Assembly (NCBI RefSeq): GCF_023502325.1 | Contig: NZ_JAMFLZ010000001.1 | Span: forward strand, 372,001-436,000 | From: Wocania_A spongiicola | GTDB taxonomy: Bacteria > Bacteroidota > Bacteroidia > Flavobacteriales > Flavobacteriaceae | DNA: 64,000 bases | Reading direction: 5' to 3' | Part shown: piece by piece, positions 1 through 9,810 of the stretch | Position numbering within the stretch: the first letter of the stretch is position 1 | Layout: every line of letters begins with the position of its first letter | Notes under the pieces: generated by a model | What the model saw: only the letters and a program-made list of their open reading frames with translations | Databases searched by the model: none | What the model was told of the DNA's origin: nothing | Position numbers and translations under genes: made by a program

Positions 1-1194
1 TACTCTAGAAGAGTCGGTGCTAATAGTGATGTTCAATTTGGATTAAAACTGTCTGGTAATATGTCGCCTAAAACGCGATTGGGGGTTTTAAATGTGCAAA
101 CTGATAAAAAGGAAGGTATTATTTCTCAAAATTTTGGGGCTTTAGTGATAGAACAACAACTATCTAAAAATTTTTCTACAACAGGTTTTTTAATCAATAG
201 GCAAGAAACAGACAAGTTTGAATTTGTAGATGACTATAACCGTGTTACAGGGTTGAATATAAATTACAAATCCAATAACAATAAATGGATAGGTTTAGCA
301 AATTTTGGAACCAGTTTTAATGATAATGTAACAGGAGAAAATAATTTTTATAATGCAGGAATTTGGTTCAATAAAAGAGGCCTAGAGTGGAGTGCTTCAA
401 TTAGAAATGTAGGAAGAAATTATATTACAGACGTTGGCTTTACACCACGACTTTATAATTATGACGCTATTAATGATGTAGTTGTAAGAGAAGGTTACAC
501 ACAAACTTCGGTTGGTGTAGAGTATGAGAAATTTTATGATAAGTCTAGGCGGTTGAATAATATTCGTTTTATCAATTATGAAAACAATAATTATTTTGAT
601 GAAGAAGGAACCTTATCTCAATCCTCCCATTTTTATAACTCTGCTATCTTTTTTAAGAACTTATCGGCAGTTTATTTTGTGTTTAATTATGATTATGTAG
701 ATCTTAAATATGGTTTTGATCCTTTAAGAAATGGAAATGCATTACAACCAGATAAGTATAATTTTGGGCTTATAAAAGTAGGATATAACTCCGCTAATAA
801 TCAAAAAATGAGGTATAGAGTTAATGTTCAAAAGGGAAATTATTATAATGGAAAGCGTATTGCAGGAGGAATGTATTTAAATTATCAACTTTTACCATTT
901 GCTAATTTAGAAGTATCTTATGATATTAATGTATTAGATTTAGGGGTATTAGGCAAAGAAACCTTCCATTTAGCACAATTTACAAGCGAAATATTTTTCA
1001 ATAACAGACTAAACTGGACGACTTACGTTCAATATAATACACAAAGAGATAACTTTAATATTAATAGTCGATTACAATGGGAGTACAAGCCTTTATCGTA
1101 TGTTTATTTGGTGGTAACAGATAATTATAATGATGAGATTGCTCGAAAAAATTGGGGCGTAGCTTTTAAAATGAATTATAGGTTAGAGCTTTAA
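1..1194 (+). CDS. DUF5916-type beta-barrel protein, C-terminal part (5' end outside window)
   Basis: The reading frame is open from base 1 (Y-S-R-R-V-G...), so the ATG at 61 is an internal methionine and the gene begins upstream of the window. About 397 residues are visible. They consist of alternating short beta-strands rich in Tyr, Asn and Phe with polar turns, as in an outer-membrane barrel, ending in ...MNYRLEL. The opening segment (KLSGNMSPKTRLGVLNVQT) resembles the barrel part of DUF5916 proteins, which in Bacteroidota follow an N-terminal CBM9-like domain. That N-terminal domain is not visible here. Function is unknown. A strong terminator follows directly. Family assignment is by pattern recognition only. 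Confidence 0.65.
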   Translation, partial: YSRRVGANSDVQFGLKLSGNMSPKTRLGVLNVQTDKKEGIISQNFGALVIEQQLSKNFSTTGFLINRQETDKFEFVDDYNRVTGLNINYKSNNNKWIGLANFGTSFNDNVTGENNFYNAGIWFNKRGLEWSASIRNVGRNYITDVGFTPRLYNYDAINDVVVREGYTQTSVGVEYEKFYDKSRRLNNIRFINYENNNYFDEEGTLSQSSHFYNSAIFFKNLSAVYFVFNYDYVDLKYGFDPLRNGNALQPDKYNFGLIKVGYNSANNQKMRYRVNVQKGNYYNGKRIAGGMYLNYQLLPFANLEVSYDINVLDLGVLGKETFHLAQFTSEIFFNNRLNWTTYVQYNTQRDNFNINSRLQWEYKPLSYVYLVVTDNYNDEIARKNWGVAFKMNYRLEL

Positions 1195-1197
1195 ACA

Positions 1198-1230
1198 AAA
1201 AAAGCCTCAGAATTTCTGAGGCTTTTTTAA
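1198..1230. terminator. Bidirectional intrinsic terminator
   Basis: The stem AAAGCCTCAGAA / TTCTGAGGCTTT is flanked by A-rich sequence on the left and a T-run on the right. It can stop both the plus-strand DUF5916 gene and the minus-strand atpDC transcript, which converge here. Confidence 0.85.
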
Positions 1231-1248
1231 GTATATGTTTTGTAATTA

Positions 1249-1542
1249 TTAATCTGCTAATATAATTACTTTGTTATCTTTCATCTCTAAGGTTCCAGAA
1301 TTGACTTGTACTGTTAACACTTTATCATCATCATTATGAGGAATAACAAGAGCATGTAATTCATCAAAAACTAAATGAGATTGTGAATGTGTATGAATTT
1401 GAATACTTCCGGCTTTTAAAAGAGATACAACTGGTGCGTGATCTTTTAACATTTGAAACTCTCCATTTACTCCAGGAACAACAACAGAGTCTACTTCTCC
1501 ATTAAATAAGGTTGCTTCTGGTGATACAATTTCTAAATACAT
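1249..1542 (-). CDS. atpC: F1 ATP synthase epsilon subunit
   Basis: This 97-residue protein matches the N-terminal beta-sandwich of the ATP synthase epsilon subunit (MYLEIVSPEATLFNGEVDSV, then VNGEFQMLKDHAPVVSLL). It belongs to the central stalk that couples the proton-driven rotor to catalysis. It is shorter than the roughly 130-140 residue proteobacterial form because the C-terminal helical hairpin is missing, which is usual in Bacteroidota. It follows atpD on the same strand after a 76-base spacer that contains a repeat-like palindrome. As is common in this phylum, atpD-atpC stand apart from the other ATP synthase genes. Confidence 0.93.
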   Translation of the reverse strand: MYLEIVSPEATLFNGEVDSVVVPGVNGEFQMLKDHAPVVSLLKAGSIQIHTHSQSHLVFDELHALVIPHNDDDKVLTVQVNSGTLEMKDNKVIILAD

Positions 1543-1550
1543 AGTTTTTT

Positions 1551-1614
1551 AGTTTGCAGTCTGCAGTTTACAGTTTGCAGTCATTGAAGACTGAAGACTG
1601 ATTTGCTGCAAACT
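1551..1614. repeat. Short palindromic repeat-like element between atpD and atpC
   Basis: The spacer is built from variants of TTTGCAGT/CTGCAGTTT and GACTGAAGACTG. Its ends form a perfect 9-base inverted repeat (AGTTTGCAG at 1551-1559, CTGCAAACT at 1606-1614). It can fold within the atpD-atpC mRNA. The composition differs from the neighbouring coding sequence and looks like a dispersed intergenic repeat. No second copy was noticed in this window. Confidence 0.5.
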
Positions 1615-1618
1615 AATT

Positions 1619-3127
1619 TTACGCTTCAGCTAACATTTTATCTCCAGCTTCAATAGCTTCTTCAATAGTTCCTTTAAGGTTAAATGCTGCCTCTGGTAAG
1701 TGATCTAATTCACCATCCATAATCATATTAAACCCTTTAATAGTTTCTTTAATATCAACTAATACACCTGGAATACCTGTAAACTGTTCAGCTACGTGGA
1801 ATGGTTGTGATAAGAAACGTTGTACACGTCTTGCTCTACCTACAGCCATTTTATCTTCTTCAGATAATTCTTCCATACCTAATATGGCAATAATATCTTG
1901 TAATTCTTTGTAACGTTGTAATAACTCTTTTACACGTTGTGCGCAGTTATAGTGATCATCACCTAAAATATCAGCAGTTAAAATTCTTGATGTAGAATCT
2001 AATGGATCCACAGCAGGATAAATACCAAGCTCAGCAATTTTACGTGATAATACTGTAGTTGCATCTAAGTGAGCAAACGTTGTTGCTGGTGCTGGATCAG
2101 TTAAATCATCTGCAGGTACGTAAACCGCTTGTACAGATGTAATAGATCCTCTTTTTGTTGATGTAATACGCTCTTGCATGGCACCCATTTCTGTTGCTAA
2201 TGTTGGTTGGTAACCTACCGCAGATGGCATACGACCAAGTAATGCAGATACCTCAGAACCAGCTTGTGTAAAACGGAAGATATTATCTACGAAGAATAGT
2301 ACATCTTTTCCTTGTCCATCTCCAGCTCCATCACGGAAATACTCAGCAATTGTTAAACCAGATAAGGCAACACGCGCACGTGCTCCAGGAGGCTCATTCA
2401 TTTGTCCGAATACGAAAGTTGCTTTAGATTCTTTCATTTTAGATTTATCTACTTTAGATAAATCCCATCCACCTTCTTCCATAGAATGCATAAAATCATC
2501 ACCATAACGGATAATTCCAGATTCTAACATTTCTCTTAAAAGGTCATTTCCTTCACGTGTTCTTTCACCTACTCCAGCGAATACTGAAAGTCCACCGTGT
2601 CCTTTTGCAATATTGTTAATCAACTCCTGAATTAATACTGTTTTACCCACACCAGCACCACCAAATAATCCAATTTTACCACCTTTTGCATAAGGTTCAA
2701 TTAAATCGATTACTTTAATTCCTGTAAATAAAACTTCAGTAGACGTTGATAAGTCTTCAAATTTTGGTGCTTGTCTGTGAATTGGTAAACCAGCTTCACC
2801 AGCTTTAGGTAAATCTCCAAGGCCATCAATAGCATCTCCAATTACATTAAAAAGACGACCATAAACGTCATCACCAATTGGCATTTGGATAGGAGCACCA
2901 GTAGCATTTACTTCTGTTCCTCTACTTAAACCATCAGAAGAGTCCATCGCAATAGTACGTACTGTATCTTCACCAATGTGAGACTGTACTTCTAATACTA
3001 ATATTGAACCGTCAGGTCTTTTAATTTCTAATGAATCATAAATTTTTGGAAGTTCAGCACCAGCTCCGAATTCAACATCGATAACTGGACCAACTATTTG
3101 TGCAACTTTACCTGTAACTTTAGACAT
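1619..3127 (-). CDS. atpD: F1 ATP synthase beta subunit
   Basis: At 502 residues this is the catalytic beta subunit of F1Fo ATP synthase. The Walker A motif GGAGVGKT is at residues 156-163, followed by GERTREG at about 187-193, and the sequence is highly conserved along its length. A segment at about residues 208-236 (around HSMEEGGWDLSKVDKSK) is longer than in E. coli and typical of Bacteroidota. The start ATG follows a predicted flavobacterial promoter 60 bases upstream. It heads an atpD-atpC operon. Regulation beyond that promoter cannot be judged. Confidence 0.98.
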   Translation of the reverse strand: MSKVTGKVAQIVGPVIDVEFGAGAELPKIYDSLEIKRPDGSILVLEVQSHIGEDTVRTIAMDSSDGLSRGTEVNATGAPIQMPIGDDVYGRLFNVIGDAIDGLGDLPKAGEAGLPIHRQAPKFEDLSTSTEVLFTGIKVIDLIEPYAKGGKIGLFGGAGVGKTVLIQELINNIAKGHGGLSVFAGVGERTREGNDLLREMLESGIIRYGDDFMHSMEEGGWDLSKVDKSKMKESKATFVFGQMNEPPGARARVALSGLTIAEYFRDGAGDGQGKDVLFFVDNIFRFTQAGSEVSALLGRMPSAVGYQPTLATEMGAMQERITSTKRGSITSVQAVYVPADDLTDPAPATTFAHLDATTVLSRKIAELGIYPAVDPLDSTSRILTADILGDDHYNCAQRVKELLQRYKELQDIIAILGMEELSEEDKMAVGRARRVQRFLSQPFHVAEQFTGIPGVLVDIKETIKGFNMIMDGELDHLPEAAFNLKGTIEEAIEAGDKMLAEA

Positions 3128-3187
3128 TACTTATGTATTTAATATTATGCGTTTTAATTCTATGAAAACACTCTAAGTTTTCGCGTG

Positions 3188-3195
3188 CAAAGATA
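3188..3195 (-). promoter_or_regulatory. Predicted -7 promoter box for atpDC
   Basis: On the minus strand the sequence reads TATCTTTG, a perfect match to the Bacteroidota -7 consensus TAnnTTTG, 60 bases upstream of the atpD start. No clear -33 TTTG is seen. Confidence 0.55.
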
Positions 3196-3240
3196 TATTT
3201 TTTAATTTAAAAATAAAGTTGTTTTTTCAGGTTTTTTGGA

Positions 3241-3273
3241 ATAAAAAAACACCTTCTAATAGAAGGTGTTTTA
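3241..3273 (-). terminator. Intrinsic terminator of the receptor/SGNH hydrolase pair
   Basis: Read on the minus strand, AAAACACCTTCTA and TAGAAGGTGTTTT form a stem with a very small loop followed by a T-run. It lies 20 bases after the stop codon of the SGNH-type lipoprotein gene. Confidence 0.85.
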
Positions 3274-3293
3274 TATTAAATTATTTTATGTAA

Positions 3294-4892
3294 TTATTGT
3301 AGTGTAGGAGAATAGTTTGTTGGATAATCTCCTACATTTGCTAAATTTCCTGATGCTTCAAAATTTGATCCATAAGTTATATCAATAGCCTTCATAATTT
3401 CGTTTGCCATAACACTATAGCCTCTAGCAGTTAAATGAATACCATCTAAGCTTACTAAACCGCCAGTTACTAAATCGGCATTTAGCGTAAACCCATTACT
3501 AATAATTCCTGTAGTTGAAGCTTGTTCAAGAATTCCTTTAAAGTCTACTAAAGCCAACCCTTTTGAGGCTGCTACACTTTCAATAACCATATTATATGCA
3601 TCTGTAGCATCTTTAATACTCTTAAGTTCATCACTATCTAAAGCATCAACATCATCAATACCATTAACAGCGCCTATAACTAATGCTCCTTGTTGAGGTG
3701 TTGGTGTACCGCCAGCTTGTAAAATACCTAATACTTGCAATACTTCATTTGATAAAGCAACAGAGCCATAACCTTGAGCTAAAGCGCCTTGGTCTATGGG
3801 TAATAATAATAATTCATCTTCAGTCATTTGTCTAAAACCTAAAGGGTTGGCTGGAGTTACAGGAACATCTATAATCCATCTGTTTTTTCCTTCGCTAAAA
3901 GGTATAGCATATTGGCTAGCTAAAGCTTGAGCTTGAGCAGGAGGTACCATTTGTGAAATTAATACTTGAGTAAATATTCCAGCAACCGCTTGGAAAAACC
4001 CTGTTAGTTGGCCAGCTGTTGTAGCATCTATTTCTAGCGCATTGTTTGGTACTGTAGTAAAGTAAGGTAAATTTGTTATGTATGGTACATTAGCAACTAC
4101 ACCTTGTGCTCCATTCGCAGTTAACTGATCAACAATACCAGTAAATACTTGACCAAAAACGGTTGGGTCTGTTATATCATTACTACCATAACTTGCAGGG
4201 TTAAAATTTCCGGTTTGGTCCATTCCTATTCCTCCAGAAGTGGCATAAGCTAATACATCATTACCTCCAATTTCTGATAATGTAAAGAATGTTGGATTTT
4301 GGCTAGCAGCATCTCCTAGCATAGTAGCAGTTGGAGAAGAAGCCATTCTTCCAAAATATGGATTTAAACTTCCGTAACCTGGAAATGTTAGGTGAAAACT
4401 TTTAGCTCCAGGTACTCCAACATTATTAAAACTACTACCTAAATTATTTGCTGCGTCTGTTGTTATCGGTGGAGCAGGAGCTCCTAACCCTGCTAAAAGG
4501 TCATTAAGTCTTATTACACTTGTTTCAGGGGTAAAAACTAACCTGTATGCAGCTACAGGTATTCCACCAACAAGTAATCCGCCAGTATTATCATTCATTA
4601 AAGGCTGAGTAAATGCACCACCGCCAGCATTAGCAAAATGCTTAGATAAAATATTTGGGAACGAGTTTTCTTGACCTGCAATAAAAACGGCACCATCTGT
4701 ATAGCCCGCAGTAAACGAAGCTCCTAATGAAACATAGTTTGAAAAATTTGCACTACCAGCTGTTAATTCCGGTAATTCTGTAGTTGTAATATTATTGTCT
4801 TCTAAAACATCTTCAATTTCATTACAAGCTGTGAAACTTAAAAGAATTACTAACAGCCAAATATATTTTGTATTCATAATATTCTTTTTCAT
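3294..4892 (-). CDS. SGNH/GDSL-type hydrolase lipoprotein
   Basis: The 532-residue product has a lipoprotein signal peptide with acylated Cys23 (LLSFTAC). The SGNH-hydrolase blocks are visible: block I as SLGASFTAGY with candidate nucleophile Ser59 (Ala where GDSL has Asp), block III as GGND at about residue 210, and block V as DGIH with Asp483 and His486. It is therefore likely an outer-membrane-anchored esterase or lipase. The C-terminal half is longer than in a minimal SGNH domain. The start lies 5 bases after the stop of the upstream TonB receptor gene, so the two form an operon and probably a functional pair. The substrate is unknown. Met6 is an alternative start that also keeps the signal peptide. 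Confidence 0.82.
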   Translation of the reverse strand: MKKNIMNTKYIWLLVILLSFTACNEIEDVLEDNNITTTELPELTAGSANFSNYVSLGASFTAGYTDGAVFIAGQENSFPNILSKHFANAGGGAFTQPLMNDNTGGLLVGGIPVAAYRLVFTPETSVIRLNDLLAGLGAPAPPITTDAANNLGSSFNNVGVPGAKSFHLTFPGYGSLNPYFGRMASSPTATMLGDAASQNPTFFTLSEIGGNDVLAYATSGGIGMDQTGNFNPASYGSNDITDPTVFGQVFTGIVDQLTANGAQGVVANVPYITNLPYFTTVPNNALEIDATTAGQLTGFFQAVAGIFTQVLISQMVPPAQAQALASQYAIPFSEGKNRWIIDVPVTPANPLGFRQMTEDELLLLPIDQGALAQGYGSVALSNEVLQVLGILQAGGTPTPQQGALVIGAVNGIDDVDALDSDELKSIKDATDAYNMVIESVAASKGLALVDFKGILEQASTTGIISNGFTLNADLVTGGLVSLDGIHLTARGYSVMANEIMKAIDITYGSNFEASGNLANVGDYPTNYSPTLQ

Positions 4893-4897
4893 AATTA

Positions 4898-7684
4898 TTA
4901 TAAGTTGTTAATTGTCCATGATACATAATACATTGATCCGATATTTCCAGTTCCGAACGCCGTAAAGTATTCATCACCTAAAAGGTTTGTTGCACCTGCT
5001 TTAAAAGTTGATTTAAAACTTGGAACCTTAAGGTTAATTTGAGCATCAACTACGTGAAATTCTGGAACAATACCATTACCAAATGTAGCTTCCCAGAAAT
5101 AGTCATCACTATATCTGTAAGCGATGTTAAATCCGAAATTTTTAAATAATTTGGTGTTACCAAAAGAAGCTTTAAACTTATGTTCAGGAGTATTAAAATT
5201 TGTTGTGAAATCTGGAAATTGAACTCTGTCAAAATCTAACTTAGCGTAGGTATAACTTCCACTTAAATCAAAATTCCCTAATACTTTAGTTGATATTCCA
5301 ATAGAAGCTCCGTAAGAGTTTACATTGGCTTCTGAGTTTGTGTACGTGCTAAAGTTTTGACTATCACCATTTGCTAAAGCTGCAACAGATAATGAGCCAT
5401 CTCCTACAGTTCCGTATAATGGAGAAACAACAACTTCTTGAGAAATAAAATCTTTATAGCTATTGTAATAGGCACTTAAATCAACAATAACTTTATTGAA
5501 CTTGCCTCTATAACCAACTTCACCAGAAGTTACTTGCTCTGGTTTTACTAAGTCAGGATTTGATACCTCTAATACAGCAGGGTTCCCAGTAGCTGCTAAA
5601 GCTAATGCAGAACTTGCAGTATAAGAATTGTTATATGCCGCTGCTCCTGTTTGTGTTATTGTTGCTGGTTGGCCTAATGATTGACCTGCAGGACTTATAT
5701 CATGAGTTCTAGACCATCTATCTAAATTATCTGGTGCAGCACCAACTAAAACTGCTCTACCAGCATCTAAACCAATAAATAGATCTTGTGTAGTTGGGTT
5801 TCTAAATCCAGTTTGTACCGATGCCCTAATATTGTGATTTCTATTTACAGTTAAACCAGCAGAAATTCTTGGTGATACAAAACCATCAAAAAACTCAGAT
5901 TTATCATAACGCACAGAACCTGTAAGTTTTAATTCTAAAGACTCGCTTAATTCTAAACTTTTTTGGATTTGTGTATAAATACCAAATTCTGAGTAGTCTA
6001 TTGCTCCATTTAAATCTGTATAAATAGTTCCAGATGAATTTAAACTATATTTTCTATAAGATCCACCAACTTGAATATCGGCAAAATCGATTAAATGGCT
6101 AAAATTGTAATTTGCGTCTGAATGATAATACTTTGAAGCATCTTGAAATTTAGAACCTGTTGTTAAATCTGGATCGTTAATACTTCTATTAAAAGCGGAT
6201 ATAAATCCAGGAGAACCAGGTAAATAACGACCAGTATCTGCTGTAGCTCTACCTGCTGCATGTGCTTGCTCATCTGTTGCTCCACCAAGTGTTGCAGAGA
6301 TATAGGCTCCTGTATATTCACCAAACCAAGTATTGTCGTCTTTCCAAGCTCTGTTAATATTTACTCCAGTAAATACCATGTCGTATGAATCTCCAGCTTT
6401 ATCGGCAACTACGTAACCTCTTAAAAAGAAATTATCGTTACGTATTTCTAACTTATGTTGTTGTTGAAAGAAGTTGTCAATATTATATCTGTTAGTTCCT
6501 TGGTATATTGTTGAACCAGTACCTACTTTTCCAACGTAAGAAACTTCAAAATCATTTTCCCATGGCCTAAAATATAAACCCCAATCGGCTTTAACACTTT
6601 CAGCATTATAATCAGTTAAATCCCCTTCGTTATATCCTGTTCTAGAGACTACAACGTTTGGAACTAAACTTGCAAGTGCTGGATTTGGTAGTTGCGCTAA
6701 AAATGCTGGGCTTTCTTTTACCGCCTTAAGGTTAGTAGAGACTTCATCTCCATAAACGTTAACACCATCATAATCTATATTTGTACGACTACCTCCAGTA
6801 TTTGTTTTATCTACTACACTATTTGCAGCCCAATCAGTTCCTTTTAAATACCCAAAGTTTACCTTAGCAGCAAACTTGTCGCTAAACTTATGAGCAACAC
6901 GAACACTAAAATCTTTATATTCATTATCACCAGCGGCTTCTTGGGAGGTAATACCTCCTTTAAGTGAAACGCTTATACCTGCGTGATCAAAAGGGTTTTT
7001 GCTACGCATAAATAAAATACCATTAAAGGCATTTGCACCATATAATGCTGAAGATGCTCCTGGAAGTAATTCTACACTTAAAACATCGGTTTCAGTCATA
7101 CCCACTAAATTTCCTATTGGGAAGTTTAAGGCTGGAGTTGAATTATCCATGCCATCTACCAGTTGCATAAAGCGATTATTTGCGAATGTTGCAAAACCTC
7201 TGGTGTTAACAGATTTAAAGGTTAAACTATTTGTGTTTACATCTACACCCTTTAGGTTTTCAAGGCCATCATAAAAATCAGCGGACGCCGTGTTTTTAAT
7301 TTCTTTAAGCCCAAAACGTTCAACAGTTACAGGCGATTCGAAAATACGCTCAGGTGTTCTGGATGCAGAAATTACAACTTCATCTAAGGATGTTCCTTCA
7401 GTTAGAACAAAATTGAGGACTTGATTGTTTGTGGTAACTTCAATAGTAGCTGATTCAAAACCAACCATGCTAGCTTGAACAGAAAAAGGAGGGTCTTGAC
7501 TTACACTTAAGTTAAAACCGCCGTCAAAATCTGTTACAACTCCTGTAGAAGTTCCTGTAACAATAATGTTTGCTCCTGGAAGAGGTTGACCACTATCATC
7601 AACAACTGTCCCAGAAATTGTTGTTGTTTGAGAATATGATAATCCACAAAAAAGCAACATTAAAAAAGGAAGAATAGTTTTCAT
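4898..7684 (-). CDS. TonB-dependent receptor with carboxypeptidase-regulatory-like N-terminus
   Basis: This 928-residue protein has a signal peptide (MKTILPFLMLLFCGLSYSQ) and a CarboxypepD_reg-like domain at about residues 20-95 (TISGTVVDDSGQPLPGANI). A plug domain follows (around SASRTPERIFESPVTVERFG ... VNTRGF) and then a long beta-barrel. It imports a bulky substrate across the outer membrane using TonB-ExbBD energy. The immediately downstream SGNH-type lipoprotein suggests that an ester-containing ligand or lipid is handled. It lacks the SusC-type signature, and no SusD partner is present. It ends in Leu rather than the usual terminal aromatic residue. The substrate cannot be inferred further. 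Confidence 0.9.
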   Translation of the reverse strand: MKTILPFLMLLFCGLSYSQTTTISGTVVDDSGQPLPGANIIVTGTSTGVVTDFDGGFNLSVSQDPPFSVQASMVGFESATIEVTTNNQVLNFVLTEGTSLDEVVISASRTPERIFESPVTVERFGLKEIKNTASADFYDGLENLKGVDVNTNSLTFKSVNTRGFATFANNRFMQLVDGMDNSTPALNFPIGNLVGMTETDVLSVELLPGASSALYGANAFNGILFMRSKNPFDHAGISVSLKGGITSQEAAGDNEYKDFSVRVAHKFSDKFAAKVNFGYLKGTDWAANSVVDKTNTGGSRTNIDYDGVNVYGDEVSTNLKAVKESPAFLAQLPNPALASLVPNVVVSRTGYNEGDLTDYNAESVKADWGLYFRPWENDFEVSYVGKVGTGSTIYQGTNRYNIDNFFQQQHKLEIRNDNFFLRGYVVADKAGDSYDMVFTGVNINRAWKDDNTWFGEYTGAYISATLGGATDEQAHAAGRATADTGRYLPGSPGFISAFNRSINDPDLTTGSKFQDASKYYHSDANYNFSHLIDFADIQVGGSYRKYSLNSSGTIYTDLNGAIDYSEFGIYTQIQKSLELSESLELKLTGSVRYDKSEFFDGFVSPRISAGLTVNRNHNIRASVQTGFRNPTTQDLFIGLDAGRAVLVGAAPDNLDRWSRTHDISPAGQSLGQPATITQTGAAAYNNSYTASSALALAATGNPAVLEVSNPDLVKPEQVTSGEVGYRGKFNKVIVDLSAYYNSYKDFISQEVVVSPLYGTVGDGSLSVAALANGDSQNFSTYTNSEANVNSYGASIGISTKVLGNFDLSGSYTYAKLDFDRVQFPDFTTNFNTPEHKFKASFGNTKLFKNFGFNIAYRYSDDYFWEATFGNGIVPEFHVVDAQINLKVPSFKSTFKAGATNLLGDEYFTAFGTGNIGSMYYVSWTINNL

Positions 7685-7895
7685 TTATAAGAATTAGTTT
7701 AATTTTTCGATTAGCAATATAAATATATATAGCATTACTTCCTCATAAAAACACAAAAAAGTTATGCGTGCATAGTATTTTTTAACAAAAAAGACTACAA
7801 ATATTGTCTGTTAAGCTAAAAATAAGGTATTTTTTTGTGAAATAACAGAAATATCTCACAAATAATTATAAATCAATAATTTGCTGAGTAATATC

Positions 7896-9743
7896 TTATT
7901 CTACTGTAACAGATTTTGCTAAGTTACGTGGTTGGTCTACATTACAATTACGCATTACAGCAATATGATAAGATAAGAGTTGTAATGGTATTGTTGTTAA
8001 TAATGGAGAAAAAGCTTCTTCAGAGTCTGGAATTTCAATAATATGATCTGCAATTTCTTTTACTGCAGTATCTCCTTCTGTAACAACAGCAATAATTTTA
8101 CCTTTACGTGATTTAATTTCCTGAATATTACTAACTACTTTTTCGTAATGTCCTTTACTAGTAGCAATAACAATTACAGGCATTCTATCATCTATCAAGG
8201 CGATTGGGCCATGCTTCATTTCTGCAGCTGGGTAACCTTCTGCATGAATATAAGAGATTTCTTTTAGTTTTAAAGCGCCTTCTAAAGCTACCGGGAAATT
8301 ATAACCTCTACCTAAGTATAAACAATTGGTAGATAGTAAATATTCTTTAGCAATTTGCTTTACATGTTCATCAACTTGTAAAGCCAGCTCTACTTTTTGT
8401 GGAATCAATTCTAACTCTTGTAAATACAATCTAAAATCTGAACTCGACATCGTGCCTTTAGCTCTAGCTAAACGAAGCGCAATTAAAGTTAACACTGTTA
8501 TTTGGGTTGTAAATGCTTTGGTAGAAGCAACACCAATTTCTGGTCCTGCGTGAGTATAAGCTCCAGCATCTGTTTCTCTAGCAATAGATGAACCTACAAC
8601 ATTACAAACGCCAAAAACAAAAGCGCCTTTAGATTTTGCTAATTTAATAGCTGCTAATGTATCAGCAGTTTCACCGGATTGTGAAATAGCAATTACTACA
8701 TCCTTCTCAGTTATTACAGGGTTTCTGTAACGAAACTCTGATGCGTATTCAACTTCTACAGGAATTCTTGAAAATTCTTCAAAGATATATTCGGCAACTA
8801 ATCCTGCGTGCCATGAGGTACCGCAAGCTATAATGATAATACGATCGGCATTTAAAAACTTTTTCATATTATCTTCAACTCCTGCCATTTTTATAATAGC
8901 TTCGTCTCTTAATAATCTACCTCTATAAGTATCTCTAATTGCTCTAGGTTGCTCATGAATTTCCTTTAGCATAAAATGATCGAATCCTCCTTTTTCTATT
9001 TCTTCAAGATTCATTTGAAGTTCTTGAATGTAAGGATCAACCAAAGAGTCATCTTTAATTTTTCGTATTTTTATTTCTTTTCCAAGCCTAATAATTGCCA
9101 TTTCTTCATCTTCTAAATAAATAGCATTTTTAGTATATTCTATAAAAGGAGAGGCATCACTTGCAATAAAAAATTCATCTTCACCTACACCAACAGCTAA
9201 AGGGCTTCCTAATCTAGCAATAACAACTTCACCGGGTTTATTTTTATCAAAAACGGCAATAGCGTAAGCACCAATTACTTGATTTAATGCAATTTGTACG
9301 GCCTTTCCAAGTTTTACGTTCTCTTTCTTTTTAACATCTTCAATTAGATTGATTAAAACCTCAGTATCTGTATCTGATTGAAATGTGTAACCTCTAGAAA
9401 TTAATTCTTTTTTTAGCGAATCGTAATTTTCTATAATGCCATTATGAATGATAGCTAAATCGCCTGAATTTGAAGCATGTGGATGAGAGTTTATGTCATT
9501 AGGAACACCATGAGTAGCCCACCTTGTGTGTCCAATTCCTAAACTACCGTTTTTGGTGATTTCTTTTTCTGATCGTTCTTCTAAATCTGAGACCTTTCCT
9601 TTGGTCTTTGATATTTTAAGACTATTGCCATCAAAGAGCGCAATGCCTGCACTGTCGTAGCCTCTGTATTCTAAGCGCTTAAGACCTTCTATAATAATTG
9701 GGTAAGCTTCTCTATGGCCTATATATCCAACAATTCCACACAT
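7896..9743 (-). CDS. glmS: Glutamine--fructose-6-phosphate aminotransferase (isomerizing)
   Basis: At 615 residues this is full-length GlmS, which makes glucosamine-6-phosphate from fructose-6-phosphate and glutamine for peptidoglycan and LPS. Cys2 of MCGIVGYIG is the N-terminal glutaminase nucleophile. Two SIS sugar-isomerase domains follow (CGTSWHAG and SQSGETADT in the first, GRGYNFPVALEGALKLKE in the second), and the C-terminus is the conserved DQPRNLAKSVTVE. The glmS ribozyme of Firmicutes is not recognisable upstream. Instead two inverted repeats lie at 9811-9876. It stands between the TonB receptor and the DUF4270 gene, all on the minus strand. Confidence 0.97.
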   Translation of the reverse strand: MCGIVGYIGHREAYPIIIEGLKRLEYRGYDSAGIALFDGNSLKISKTKGKVSDLEERSEKEITKNGSLGIGHTRWATHGVPNDINSHPHASNSGDLAIIHNGIIENYDSLKKELISRGYTFQSDTDTEVLINLIEDVKKKENVKLGKAVQIALNQVIGAYAIAVFDKNKPGEVVIARLGSPLAVGVGEDEFFIASDASPFIEYTKNAIYLEDEEMAIIRLGKEIKIRKIKDDSLVDPYIQELQMNLEEIEKGGFDHFMLKEIHEQPRAIRDTYRGRLLRDEAIIKMAGVEDNMKKFLNADRIIIIACGTSWHAGLVAEYIFEEFSRIPVEVEYASEFRYRNPVITEKDVVIAISQSGETADTLAAIKLAKSKGAFVFGVCNVVGSSIARETDAGAYTHAGPEIGVASTKAFTTQITVLTLIALRLARAKGTMSSSDFRLYLQELELIPQKVELALQVDEHVKQIAKEYLLSTNCLYLGRGYNFPVALEGALKLKEISYIHAEGYPAAEMKHGPIALIDDRMPVIVIATSKGHYEKVVSNIQEIKSRKGKIIAVVTEGDTAVKEIADHIIEIPDSEEAFSPLLTTIPLQLLSYHIAVMRNCNVDQPRNLAKSVTVE

Positions 9744-9810
9744 AAGTAATTTTATTTAATTAATTTGGGTTTTAATTTGTGTGAAGCAAATATGTAAAAA
9801 AAATATCAAC

